Program-made: the position numbers and the translations under genes | In this document: piece by piece, positions 53,584-62,491 of the stretch | How positions within the stretch are numbered: position 1 is the stretch's first letter | Layout: the number at the start of each line of letters is the position of its first letter | Assembly: GCF_019880365.1 (NCBI RefSeq) | Contig: NZ_CP082271.1 | Location: 4,216,001-4,280,000 of the forward strand | Length of the DNA stretch: 64,000 bases | Source: Pseudomonas sp. DNDY-54 | Lineage (GTDB): Bacteria; Pseudomonadota; Gammaproteobacteria; Pseudomonadales; Pseudomonadaceae | Direction: 5' to 3' | Notes under the pieces: generated by a model | Database searches by the model: none | Seen by the model: the letters and a program-made list of their open reading frames with translations, nothing else | What the model was told of the DNA's origin: nothing

Positions 53584-54502
53584 GAAAATCGAAGTACGCA
53601 CGGCGAATGGTTTCGCGCTCGTTGACCAGATGATGACGCGCACCCGGAAGTCGAAGGATGTCCGGGGCGGTAAAGGAGCGCTCGAGGACGGGGAGATTGT
53701 GTTGCCAGTCCACGGTCATGTCGGCCTCCCCTTGCACGATGATCGGACTGTGCAGGCTGCGCGGCGACCCCTCGATCCGAGGGATCCAGCGGGACAGCGC
53801 GCCGACCCAGGCGGTCGGCAGGATGTCCGGCTGCAGCGGGTCTTTTGTCTGAATGAAGTCGAGAAAGGCCGGATCGCCGGAGTTCTCACTGAAGCGGCGG
53901 GGGATTTGCGTGACGAAGCGCCGCGCGACTTCGTAGCTGAGTCGCGACCAGCCCCATGCGCGTGGCCGCACCAGAGGTGCTAGCAGGATGCCCCGCCCTG
54001 GTTGCGGGTGCTCCGGTTGGTTGAGCAGGTAATCGAGCACAATCGCGGCTCCCGTGCTCTGTCCGAGCAAGTGCCAAGGCTGCGGGAGCTCCAGGTCCAG
54101 CGCTTCGCGCAGAAGACCCTGCAGTACCGCCTGATACTCAGCGAACTCATTGATGCTGGCCCGCGGCCCGCTGGACAGGCCATGCCCCGGCAGGTCACAG
54201 GCAAGCACCGCAAATCCCATGCGCAACCCCCAGTCCACCACGTGTCGGTAGAGACCCATGTGGTCGTAATACCCGTGCAGCACCAACAGCGTCGCCACCG
54301 GTTGCTCGGGACACCAGGACTGCGCGGCGACCTCGTAGTCATGTACCGAAAAGCGCCCCAGGCGCCGCTGGACGTTGCGGTGGTGCAGCAGATCCAAACC
54401 GTAATAGGCCTGGTAGTAACGCGCGTCGTGGCTAAGCTCGGCGCCCTGCGTTATAGGACGGAGCTGGGCACGAAGCGCGTCGGGGTCGATTCGCGAAGGC
54501 AT
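53564..54502 (-). CDS. Alpha/beta hydrolase (lysophospholipase/monoacylglycerol lipase-like)
   Basis: 312 residues, serine aminopeptidase S33 / Hydrolase_4 type. Oxyanion region LLVLHGYYDHMGLYRH, FAVLACDLPGHGLSSG, nucleophile elbow GQSTG, and His in LPGARHHLVNERE near the end with an acid candidate in GEADMTVDW. No signal peptide. It probably cleaves lipid esters. Stand-alone gene, divergent from the DUF6436 gene, tail-to-tail overlap with the DUF2059 gene. Confidence 0.85.
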   Translation of the reverse strand: MPSRIDPDALRAQLRPITQGAELSHDARYYQAYYGLDLLHHRNVQRRLGRFSVHDYEVAAQSWCPEQPVATLLVLHGYYDHMGLYRHVVDWGLRMGFAVLACDLPGHGLSSGPRASINEFAEYQAVLQGLLREALDLELPQPWHLLGQSTGAAIVLDYLLNQPEHPQPGRGILLAPLVRPRAWGWSRLSYEVARRFVTQIPRRFSENSGDPAFLDFIQTKDPLQPDILPTAWVGALSRWIPRIEGSPRSLHSPIIVQGEADMTVDWQHNLPVLERSFTAPDILRLPGARHHLVNERETIRRAYFDFLSERLS

Positions 54503-54588
54503 GTCAGGTTTTCTGGCTCGAATGGAACGAGATATTCAGCTCTGCAGCGCGACGTGGCAAGCTGACGGCTCACTCGACGAGCGCCGCC

Positions 54589-55176
54589 ATGTCCGTACGC
54601 AACAAATATCTGCTCGCAGCATTGATCGCGCTGCTATGGGGCGGTGCCATGCTGGCGGCCTTCTGGTGGTTCGAGGCACGCTACCTGCGGCCATTCGCAA
54701 CCGAACGCGCTGAGCTGTTCTCTGGTGACAACCTGGCATTGCCCGGCAGCCTGGGAGGCCCTGGACCCGTTCGCGTGGTGCATTTCTGGGACCCGGCATG
54801 CCCATGCAATGCGGGCAACCAGCAGCACCTGGCCGACCTGCTGCAACGCTTCGGCAGCCAAGGGGTGAGCTTCTATGCGCTGCAGAAGCCAGGCACCCAA
54901 GGGCGCCTACCGCTGCAACTGAGCGGCCTGCAGACCCTCACAACCCTGCCCGGCTCGCACAGCCTGCCCGCCAGCCCCGCAGTCGGAATCTGGGACGCGA
55001 GCGGCCGCCTGGTCTATGTCGGTCCCTACAGCGAAGGCGCAGTGTGCAACTCCAGCAACAGCTTCATCGAACCGATCATCGAGGCGGTGTTGGCGGGTCG
55101 CAAGGTCACCGCCACGCATTCACTCGCAGTGGGCTGCTTTTGCGATTGGGGCGAGCGCCAGCCTGCCAATGATTGA
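54589..55176 (+). CDS. DUF6436 thioredoxin-like membrane-anchored protein
   Basis: 195 residues; one N-terminal membrane segment (YLLAALIALLWGGAMLAAFWWF) and a periplasmic thioredoxin-like domain with VVHFWDPACPCNAGNQQHL, where CPC replaces the usual CxxC. Further cysteines lie in GAVCNSSN and VGCFCDWG. The family is common in Pseudomonas and its function is not established; a redox role is plausible. Divergent from the hydrolase gene. Confidence 0.78.
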   Translation: MSVRNKYLLAALIALLWGGAMLAAFWWFEARYLRPFATERAELFSGDNLALPGSLGGPGPVRVVHFWDPACPCNAGNQQHLADLLQRFGSQGVSFYALQKPGTQGRLPLQLSGLQTLTTLPGSHSLPASPAVGIWDASGRLVYVGPYSEGAVCNSSNSFIEPIIEAVLAGRKVTATHSLAVGCFCDWGERQPAND

Positions 55177-55213
55177 GCAGGCAGCCGCTTGGCTGCTGCC
55201 TTCACCCCAGCCA

Positions 55214-56110
55214 TCAGCTATGCGCTGATGGCGGCGTCGCAATTGCTTTGTCGATCGTCGGGGTCCAGCTCTGATTCGCACCCTCGTCCATCGCCTGCCG
55301 CATCGCGCGCACGCGGCGCTTCTCGGCACGACGGCTGAGGTACCAAGCGATAAACGTCGCCAGCGACACAACCAGCAATATCAAGCTCGCTACCGCATTG
55401 ATCTCAGGTTTCACACCCAGCCTGACGGCCGAGAAAATCTCCATCGGCAACGTGGTCGAACCGGGGCCGGAGACAAAGCTGGCCAGCACGAGATCGTCCA
55501 ACGACAGTGCGAACGAGAGCATCCCGCCTGCGGCCAGCGAGGGCGCGATCATCGGCATCGTAATCAGGAAGAACACTTTCCAGGGCCGCGCCCCCAGGTC
55601 CATCGCGGCTTCCTCAATGGACTGGTCGAGCTCACGCAACCGCGCCATCACCACCACCGCGACGTAAGCCGAGCAGAACGTGGTGTGCGCAATCCAGATG
55701 GTCGCGATGCCACGCTGCGCCGGCCAGCCGATCAGCTGGGCCATCGCCACGAACAACAGCAGCAGCGACAAGCCGGTGATGACTTCCGGCATGACCAGCG
55801 GCGCCGTTACCAGGCCGCCGAACAGGGTGCGTCCACGGAAGTTGGGGATCCGGGTCAGCACGAACGCCGCCATGGTTCCCAGTACAACCGCTGTCACCGC
55901 CGTATAGAGCGCGATTTCCAGAGAACGCATCACCGCGCCCATGAGCTGACTGTTATCCAGCAGGCCGGCATACCACTTCAGCGACCAGCCACCCCAGACC
56001 GTCACCAGCCGCGAGGCGTTGAACGAGTAGATGACCAGCAGCACCATCGGCAGGTAAATAAACAGCAGCCCAAGCACCAGGATCAGATTGGAGAAACTGT
56101 AGCGCTTCAT
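55214..56110 (-). CDS. spuH: Polyamine ABC transporter permease SpuH/PotI-like
   Basis: 298 residues with six membrane segments and the permease EAA loop (EEAAMDLGARPWKVFFLITMP). From the ATG at 56110, which overlaps the stop of the preceding permease gene (ATGA); a longer upstream frame runs inside that gene. Pairs with SpuG. Last gene of the cluster; the C-terminal 25 residues after the last membrane segment are hydrophilic. No clear terminator was found in the 37 bp to the convergent gene. Confidence 0.92.
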   Translation of the reverse strand: MKRYSFSNLILVLGLLFIYLPMVLLVIYSFNASRLVTVWGGWSLKWYAGLLDNSQLMGAVMRSLEIALYTAVTAVVLGTMAAFVLTRIPNFRGRTLFGGLVTAPLVMPEVITGLSLLLLFVAMAQLIGWPAQRGIATIWIAHTTFCSAYVAVVVMARLRELDQSIEEAAMDLGARPWKVFFLITMPMIAPSLAAGGMLSFALSLDDLVLASFVSGPGSTTLPMEIFSAVRLGVKPEINAVASLILLVVSLATFIAWYLSRRAEKRRVRAMRQAMDEGANQSWTPTIDKAIATPPSAHS

Positions 56111-57003
56111 AGCTTGCCCTCCAGTTCCTTGGTCTGGTTGCGGTTGAACAGGATGATCGGTACCAGGAGGATCGCGAGCATGACTACCGCCAGGGCCGAG
56201 GCCACCGGCCAATCGCGGTTATTGAAGAACTCCTGCCAGAGCACCTTGCCGATCATCAGCGTCTCCGGGCCACCGAGCAGTTCGGGAATTACGAATTCGC
56301 CTACCACGGGAATAAACACGAGCATGCAGCCGGCAATGATGCCGTTCTTCGACAACGGTACGGTGATCTTCCAGAACGCGCTGAGGTTGCTGGCGCCGAG
56401 ATCGGATGCCGCTTCGAGCAGGCTCAGATCGTGCTTCACCAGGTTGGCGTACAGCGGCAGGATCATGAACGGCAGGTACGAATAGACCACGCCGATATAG
56501 ACGGCCAGATCGGTGTTCAGGATTTGCAGCGGGGTGTCGATCAGCCCCAGGTTCAGCAGCACGCTGTTGAGTATGCCGTTACTGCTGAGAATGCCCATCC
56601 AGGCATAGACGCGAATCAGGATGGCCGTCCAGGTCGGCATCATGATCAACAACAGCAACACCGTCTGCAGATCCTTGCGAGCCCGTGCGATGGCATATGC
56701 CATGGGGTAACCAACCAGCAAGCACAGGAGCGTGCTGAAGAACGCGATTTTCAACGAGCCCGCATACGCGGCCCAATAGAGGTCGTCTTCGCTGAGGAAG
56801 ATGTAGTTGCCGAGATTGATCAACACCTGAAGCTGCTGGTCGGCGTAGGCGAAGATATCCGTATAAGGCGGAATCGCCACGTCGGCTTCGGAAAAGCTGA
56901 TCTTCAGCACGATGGCAAACGGCAGCAGGAAGAACAGCATCAGCCAGAGGAACGGCACGCCGATGACCAGCCGGCGTCCGGTATTCAACCGCGAGCGCCT
57001 CAT
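56107..57003 (-). CDS. spuG: Polyamine ABC transporter permease SpuG/PotH-like
   Basis: 298 residues, six membrane segments, with LLLLIMMPTWTAILIRVYAWMGIL and EAA loop EAASDLGASNLSAFWKITVPLS. It forms the transmembrane pair with SpuH for putrescine and spermidine uptake. ATGA overlaps both neighbours, so spuF, spuG and spuH are tightly coupled. Confidence 0.92.
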   Translation of the reverse strand: MRRSRLNTGRRLVIGVPFLWLMLFFLLPFAIVLKISFSEADVAIPPYTDIFAYADQQLQVLINLGNYIFLSEDDLYWAAYAGSLKIAFFSTLLCLLVGYPMAYAIARARKDLQTVLLLLIMMPTWTAILIRVYAWMGILSSNGILNSVLLNLGLIDTPLQILNTDLAVYIGVVYSYLPFMILPLYANLVKHDLSLLEAASDLGASNLSAFWKITVPLSKNGIIAGCMLVFIPVVGEFVIPELLGGPETLMIGKVLWQEFFNNRDWPVASALAVVMLAILLVPIILFNRNQTKELEGKL

Positions 57004-58151
57004 GCCTGCAGCACCACGCCGCTGTCATCCCACCAGTAGACGTACACCTCTTCCTCCCAGGTCGGCAGCTTCACGTGACGCTCGGCGTTCGCCATGAACG
57101 CCTGCAGCACACCACCGGACGGCAACTTGATGTAGTAAACCGAATGGCCGCCCAGATAGGCGATGTCATGCACGACGCCCTTGGCCCAGTTGTAGCCGGG
57201 CCGCTCCAGTTCCGGTAACTCGGTGCCGATCAACAGTTTCTCGGGCCGAATGGCATAGGTGATGTGCTTGTCCTGAGCGCGCGTGCTGATGCCGTGGCCG
57301 ACGTAGATCGGATTTTCCAGGCCAGGGCTGGCAATCACCGCGTGATCGCCCATGTCTTCAATCAGCTCACCGTCGAACAAATTAACGTTGCCGATGAACT
57401 CGCAGACCAGGCGGCTCGCCGGGGTCTCATAGATATCCATCGGGCTGCCCACCTGGGCGATCCAGCCCAGATGCATGATGGCGATGCGTTCGGCCATGGT
57501 CATGGCCTCTTCCTGGTCGTGGGTCACCATCACGCAGGTCACGCCGACGCGCTCGATGATTTGCACCAGCTCGAGCTGCATCTGCGAGCGCAGCTTTTTG
57601 TCCAGAGCGCCCATGGGCTCGTCGAGCAGCAACAGCTTCGGTCGCTTGGCCAGCGAACGCGCCAAGGCCACGCGCTGACGCTGGCCGCCGGACAGCTGAT
57701 GCGGCTTTCGCTTGGCGTACTGACTCATCTGCACCAGGCCGAGCATCTCTTTGACACGCGCCTGCACTTCGTCCTTTGGCAGGCCGTCCTGCTTGAGGCC
57801 GAAGGCGATGTTCTGCTCTACGGTCATGTGCGGAAACAGCGCGTAGGACTGGAACATCATGTTGATCGGCCGCTCGTAGGGCGGCATATCGGTGATGTCC
57901 TGACCGTCGAGAAATATCCGCCCCTCGGTGGGCCGTTCGAAACCCGCCAGCATCCGCAGCAGGGTCGATTTGCCAGAACCCGAACCGCCCAGCAGGGCAA
58001 AGATCTCGCCCTGATGAATGCTCAGGGAGACATCATCGACCGCCACCGTTTCATCGAACTTCTTGGTGACGCGGTCGATCTTCAGCAGCACCTGTTTGTT
58101 CTGGCTCTCACCGGTGAGGGCCTTTTTGTAGGCGCTGGAGGCAACGGCCAT
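57000..58151 (-). CDS. spuF: Polyamine ABC transporter ATPase SpuF/PotG-like
   Basis: 383 residues from MAVASSAYKK. Walker A GGSGSGKST, Q-loop MMFQSYALFPHMTV, signature LSGGQRQRVALARSL, Walker B LLLLDEPMGALDKK and switch His in VTHDQEEAMTMAER. A C-terminal TOBE domain (about 300-375) is present. It energises the SpuGH permeases. The 108-bp gap behind spuE contains no terminator. Confidence 0.94.
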   Translation of the reverse strand: MAVASSAYKKALTGESQNKQVLLKIDRVTKKFDETVAVDDVSLSIHQGEIFALLGGSGSGKSTLLRMLAGFERPTEGRIFLDGQDITDMPPYERPINMMFQSYALFPHMTVEQNIAFGLKQDGLPKDEVQARVKEMLGLVQMSQYAKRKPHQLSGGQRQRVALARSLAKRPKLLLLDEPMGALDKKLRSQMQLELVQIIERVGVTCVMVTHDQEEAMTMAERIAIMHLGWIAQVGSPMDIYETPASRLVCEFIGNVNLFDGELIEDMGDHAVIASPGLENPIYVGHGISTRAQDKHITYAIRPEKLLIGTELPELERPGYNWAKGVVHDIAYLGGHSVYYIKLPSGGVLQAFMANAERHVKLPTWEEEVYVYWWDDSGVVLQA

Positions 58152-58259
58152 GCGCGAACTCCCGATTGAAATATTGGGCCCGGACGGAACCGGGAGACGG
58201 TATTGCACCAGGGCAAGACAACGCAGCCAAGGCCGGCGCCCGTCTTGCCCTGTGTACGG

Positions 58260-59345
58260 CTATTGGCCGGACTTGACCTTGGTCCAGGTACGGGTCATCA
58301 GACGCATGATCTTTTGCGGCAACTCCGCAGAGACGTACAAGCGGTCCAGCACGGCCTGCGGTGGGTAGATCGAGGGGTCGTTCCGCACTTCTTGGTCCAT
58401 CAGCGTGTCAGCCTTGGTATTGGGGTTGGCATAACCCACGTAGTCACTGACCGTCGCGATAACCTGGGGGTCCAGCAAGTAGTTGATGAACGCATGGGCC
58501 TCATCGACATTCTGCGCATCAGCGGGAATGGCCAGCATGTCGAACCACAGGTTGCCGCCTTCCTTTGGAATCGAATAGGCGATCTCGATCCCCTTGCCCG
58601 CCTCGTCGGCACGCGCCGCCGCCTGGAACACATCGCCCGAGAAGCCGGCGGCGATGCAGATGTTGCCGTTGGCCAAATCAGACACGTACTTGGATGAATG
58701 GAAGTAGCGCACATACGGCCGGATCTCGAGCAGCTTGGCTTCGGCCTTGGCGTAATCGTCTGGATCGGTGCTATTGGGATCCAGACCGAGGTAATTGAGC
58801 ACGGCGGGGATCATCTCGTCCGCCGAATCCAGCAGGGCGATGCCACAGCCAGCGAGCTTCTTCGCGTTCTCCGGCTCGAACAGCACGGCCCAGGAATCGA
58901 CCTTCTCGATGCCCAGCGCAGCGGTCACTTTTTCAACGTTGTACCCGATGCCGTTAGTGCCCCAGAGGTAAGGTGCAGCGTAGGCATTGCCCGGATCGTT
59001 CTTCTCCAGCTGCTTGAGTAGCGCCGGGTCAAGGTTTTCCCAGTTCGGCAGCTTGCTCTTGTCTAGCTTCTGAAACGCCCCGGCACGAATCTGCTTGCCG
59101 AGGAAATGGTTGGATGGCACCACCACGTCATAGCCCGTGCGGCCGGCGAGCAGTTTGCCCTCCAAGGTTTCGTTTGAATCGAACACGTCATAGACCGGCT
59201 TGATGCCCGTCTCTTTCTCGAATTCTTCCAGCGTGGTTTCGCCGATGTAGTCGGACCAGTTGTAGATATGCACCGTGGCAGCCTGGGCGGATGCAGCACC
59301 GCTGACCGCAGCGGCGAGAAGAAGCGACTTCAATGTCGAAGGCAT
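58260..59345 (-). CDS. spuE: Periplasmic polyamine-binding protein SpuE-like
   Basis: 361 residues with signal peptide cleaved near AQAATVHIYNWSDYI. PotF/PotD fold; conserved binding-site residues include YNWSDYI, SNHFLGKQIRAG and PYLWGTNGIGYN. In P. aeruginosa the second of two tandem binding proteins (SpuE) prefers spermidine, the first (SpuD) putrescine. Specificity here is inferred from order. About 230 bp without a gene separate it from spuD. Confidence 0.9.
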   Translation of the reverse strand: MPSTLKSLLLAAAVSGAASAQAATVHIYNWSDYIGETTLEEFEKETGIKPVYDVFDSNETLEGKLLAGRTGYDVVVPSNHFLGKQIRAGAFQKLDKSKLPNWENLDPALLKQLEKNDPGNAYAAPYLWGTNGIGYNVEKVTAALGIEKVDSWAVLFEPENAKKLAGCGIALLDSADEMIPAVLNYLGLDPNSTDPDDYAKAEAKLLEIRPYVRYFHSSKYVSDLANGNICIAAGFSGDVFQAAARADEAGKGIEIAYSIPKEGGNLWFDMLAIPADAQNVDEAHAFINYLLDPQVIATVSDYVGYANPNTKADTLMDQEVRNDPSIYPPQAVLDRLYVSAELPQKIMRLMTRTWTKVKSGQ

Positions 59346-59576
59346 GAGAGTGTCCTCTTGTTGCAGACCGCGCCGATCAGTTGGCGAAAGGCGGGCTGTT
59401 TATTGGAAAAACCTCAAAAAAGCAACTGGCACGACGCACAACCGATACGGTTGTAGCCGAAAGGCGATACGGGAAACGGATCGCAAGCCAGAAAAAGCAG
59501 GCCGTATAGCGCCCTTCGCGCCGTGTTACCGACTCGCACAGCTCCGCATGCGGGCTGGCGAGCCGGCTACGCACAA

Positions 59577-60674
59577 TCAGCGACCGGATTTGATCTTGGT
59601 CCAGCTGCGGGTCATGGTCCGTTGGGTCTTCGAATCAAGATCCGGGAAGGTGTAGAGCTTTTGCAGCACGGCCTGGCTCGGGTAGATGCCCGGGTCGGTG
59701 CGAATCGCTTCATCGACCAGCGGGGTGGCCGCCGCATTGCCGTTGGGGAACTGAACATAGTCGGTGATCGAGGCCATTACCTCTGGCTTCATCAGGTAGT
59801 TCAGGAACACGTGAGCGCTGTCGACATTCTTAGCATCGGCCGGCACGGCCAGCATGTCGAAGAAGGTGCCGGCACCTTCCTTGGGAATGTTGTAGCTGAC
59901 CTTGACCTTGCCGCCCGCTTCTTCCGCGCGCGCTTTGGCCTGGTAGATGTCGCCGGAATAACCGATAGCGACGCAGACGTTGCCGTTGGCCAGGTCCGAG
60001 ATGTATTTCGAGGAATGGAAGTAGGCAACGTTCGGACGGATCTGCATGAACAGCTCTTCCGCCTTCTTCAGCTCGTCGCTTTTAGTGGTGTCTGGCTTGT
60101 AGCCGAGATAGTGCAGCGCTGCTGGCAGGATCTCGGTCGGCGAATCGAGGAACGAGACGCCGCAGGCCTTCAGCTTCTCCATGTTTTCGGGCTTGAACAC
60201 CAGATCCCAGGAATCAACCGGGGCGTCCTCACCCAGCACTGCCTTGACCTTTTCAGGGTTGTAGCCGATGCCAATGGTGCCCCACATGTAGGGCACGGCG
60301 TACTGGTTGTCCGGATCGCTGGGTTGCAGCGCTTTGAGCAGATCCTTGTCGAGATTCTCCCAGTTCGGCAGCTTGCTCTTGTCGAGTTTCTGGAATACGC
60401 CCGCCTTGATCTGCTTGGCGAGGAAGGGGTTGGACGGCACCACCACGTCATAACCGGAGCTGCCGGCCAGCAGCTTGGCTTCCAGCACTTCGTTGCTGTC
60501 GAAAACGTCGTAGACCACCTTGATGCCGGTTTCCTTGGTGAAGTTGTCCAGGGTGTCTTCGGCGATGTAGTCCGACCAGTTGAAAACGTGAAGAACCTTG
60601 TCTTCGGCCTGCGCAGCGCCAGCAACCGCGCCGGCCAGCGTCATCGCAAGTAGTGTTTTGGCAAAGGGTTTCAT
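59577..60674 (-). CDS. spuD: Periplasmic putrescine-binding protein SpuD-like
   Basis: 365 residues from MKPFAKTLLAM; the signal peptide ends near AQAEDKVLHVFNWSDYI. It is strongly similar to SpuE over its whole length (FNWSDYIAEDTL, SSGYDVVVPSN, PYMWGTIGIGYNPEKV, KYISDLANGN), so the two arose by tandem duplication. It delivers putrescine to SpuFGH. The 258-bp gap to spuC has no gene and may hold an internal promoter. Confidence 0.9.
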   Translation of the reverse strand: MKPFAKTLLAMTLAGAVAGAAQAEDKVLHVFNWSDYIAEDTLDNFTKETGIKVVYDVFDSNEVLEAKLLAGSSGYDVVVPSNPFLAKQIKAGVFQKLDKSKLPNWENLDKDLLKALQPSDPDNQYAVPYMWGTIGIGYNPEKVKAVLGEDAPVDSWDLVFKPENMEKLKACGVSFLDSPTEILPAALHYLGYKPDTTKSDELKKAEELFMQIRPNVAYFHSSKYISDLANGNVCVAIGYSGDIYQAKARAEEAGGKVKVSYNIPKEGAGTFFDMLAVPADAKNVDSAHVFLNYLMKPEVMASITDYVQFPNGNAAATPLVDEAIRTDPGIYPSQAVLQKLYTFPDLDSKTQRTMTRSWTKIKSGR

Positions 60675-60932
60675 CCGTGCAGCTCCTGTTGTCGTCATTT
60701 ATGTCGGTCGAGGCTAGAGGCAGGGCGGAAAGATGAACGCCATCTCCCATCACTTCCTGGCAGCTAACTGGGCCTGTGCCGGCATCGACACACCCCTCGG
60801 TAAGTCTGGCCAAAGCACGCGCGCAGTCTGGCAAGGTCGCTATCCGTTTTTCAACAACCCGAACGAAGTTCGCACCACGCTCGTAACAGTAGTTCAGGCT
60901 CCAAAAAGAGCACCGCGGCCGGAAGGCTGTGT

Positions 60933-62291
60933 TCAGCTGACGGCATCCTTCGCGGTGGCGTCCAGGCACAGGCGCACCTTGCTGATCAGCTCGTCGATCT
61001 GCTCCTCGTTGATCACCAACGGTGGAGAAATGATCATGGTGTCCCCAACGGCGCGCATCACCAGGCCGTTACGGAAGCAATGTTCGCGGCACAGCATGCC
61101 GACGCCCGGATCAGCAAAACGCTCACGGGTTTTCTTGTTCTTCACCAGCTCCAGCGCGCCGAGCATGCCGACGCCACGCGCCTCGCCCACCAGCGGATGC
61201 TCCACCAGCTCACGCCAGCGAGACTGCAAATAGGGTGCCGTCTTTGTCTTGACCCGCTCGACGATCTTCTCTTCGCGCAGGATGCGGATGTTTTCCAGCG
61301 CCACTGCCGCAGCCACGGGGTGCCCGGAATACGTGAAGCCGTGATAGAACTCGCCGCCTTCATTGAGCGTGTGCACCACTTCGTCGCGCACCACCACACC
61401 ACCCATGGGCAGGTAGCCCGAGGTCAGGCCTTTGGCGATCGGCATCAAGTCCGGTGCGTTGCCGTAATGGTCGCTGCCGAACCACTCGCCGGTGCGGCCG
61501 AAGCCACAGATCACTTCGTCAGCGATGAACAGGATGTCGTAGCGGGCCAGGATTTCGCGAATCTTCGGCCAATAGCTGTCCGGCGGAATGATCACGCCGC
61601 CGGCGCCCTGGATCGGCTCGGCAATAAAGGCGGCGACCTTGTCTTCGCCGACTTCTAGAATCTTCTGCTCCAACTGTTGTGCGACGCGGACACCGAATTC
61701 CTCCGGATCCAGATCACCACCCTCGCCGAACCAGTAGGGCTGGTCGATGTGCTCGATGCCCGGGATCGGGCCATCGCCCTGCTCGTGCATGGCCTTCATA
61801 CCGCCAAGGCTGGCGCCGGCGATGGTCGAGCCGTGATAGCCGTTCCAGCGACCGATCACCACCTTCTTCTGCGGCTGGCCCTTGATCGCCCAGTAATGAC
61901 GCACCATGCGCAGCACGGTGTCGTTCGCTTCCGAGCCAGAGCCGGTGAAAAACACGTGGTTCATGCCTTCCGGTGCAATCTCGGCGATCGCCTTTGCCAG
62001 CGCGAGCGCCGGAGGGTGTGCCGTCTGGAAGAACAGGTTGTAGTAAGGCAGTTCACGCATCTGCTTTGTTGCCGCCTCGACCAGTTCCTCGCGGCCATAG
62101 CCGAGGTTGACGCACCAGAGCCCCGCCATGGCGTCGAGGATCTTGTGACCTTCACTGTCCCACAGATAGACGCCTTCGCCCCGGGTGATGATGCGCGTGC
62201 CCTTGGCATTCAGCGCCTTGAAATCAGTGAACGGCGGCAGGTGATGGTCGCGGCTCAGGGCTTGCCACTGCTGGGTTTGCGAATCGCTCAT
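60933..62291 (-). CDS. spuC: Polyamine:pyruvate aminotransferase SpuC-like
   Basis: 452 residues, class III aminotransferase. PLP motifs: FTGSGSEANDT, GYHGSTIAG, LFIADEVICGFGRTG and the Schiff-base Lys in PIAKGLTSGYLPMGG. SpuC moves the amino group of putrescine or related diamines to pyruvate and is needed for putrescine use in P. aeruginosa. It lies between the spuB gene and the binding-protein genes, behind repeat elements that separate it from spuB. Confidence 0.93.
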   Translation of the reverse strand: MSDSQTQQWQALSRDHHLPPFTDFKALNAKGTRIITRGEGVYLWDSEGHKILDAMAGLWCVNLGYGREELVEAATKQMRELPYYNLFFQTAHPPALALAKAIAEIAPEGMNHVFFTGSGSEANDTVLRMVRHYWAIKGQPQKKVVIGRWNGYHGSTIAGASLGGMKAMHEQGDGPIPGIEHIDQPYWFGEGGDLDPEEFGVRVAQQLEQKILEVGEDKVAAFIAEPIQGAGGVIIPPDSYWPKIREILARYDILFIADEVICGFGRTGEWFGSDHYGNAPDLMPIAKGLTSGYLPMGGVVVRDEVVHTLNEGGEFYHGFTYSGHPVAAAVALENIRILREEKIVERVKTKTAPYLQSRWRELVEHPLVGEARGVGMLGALELVKNKKTRERFADPGVGMLCREHCFRNGLVMRAVGDTMIISPPLVINEEQIDELISKVRLCLDATAKDAVS

Positions 62292-62322
62292 CAGTCACCT
62301 CTTGATAAAATTCATGCATGTT

Positions 62323-62484
62323 TGGTGGATGAAAACAGCGTCATCCACCCTACGGCCCATCCATCCAAAGCCTCGTCCAACGTTGGTGGATCACGCTTCA
62401 TCGATCCACCGGGTGGCGCTCCACCGGGTAGCGTCCCACCGAACAGAGCCATGGTGGATGAAAAGAGCGCCATCCACCCTACGG
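62323..62484. repeat. REP-like inverted repeats between spuC and spuB
   Basis: Two near-identical units (62323-62355 and 62452-62484) have the form GGTGGATGAAAA-(C/G)AGCG-(T/C)CATCCACCCTACGG, each a stem of GGTGGATG with CATCCACC. Between them is a diverged unit, GGTGGATCACG...CGATCCACCGGG (about 62383-62412). They fill the 200-bp gap and resemble dispersed palindromes common in P. stutzeri genomes (from memory). Confidence 0.8.
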
Positions 62485-62491
62485 CTTTTCT

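Noticed and set aside
62323..62484. CRISPR array
   Set aside because: Repeats are self-palindromic and only two or three, with unequal spacing and no cas genes; they fit REP elements.
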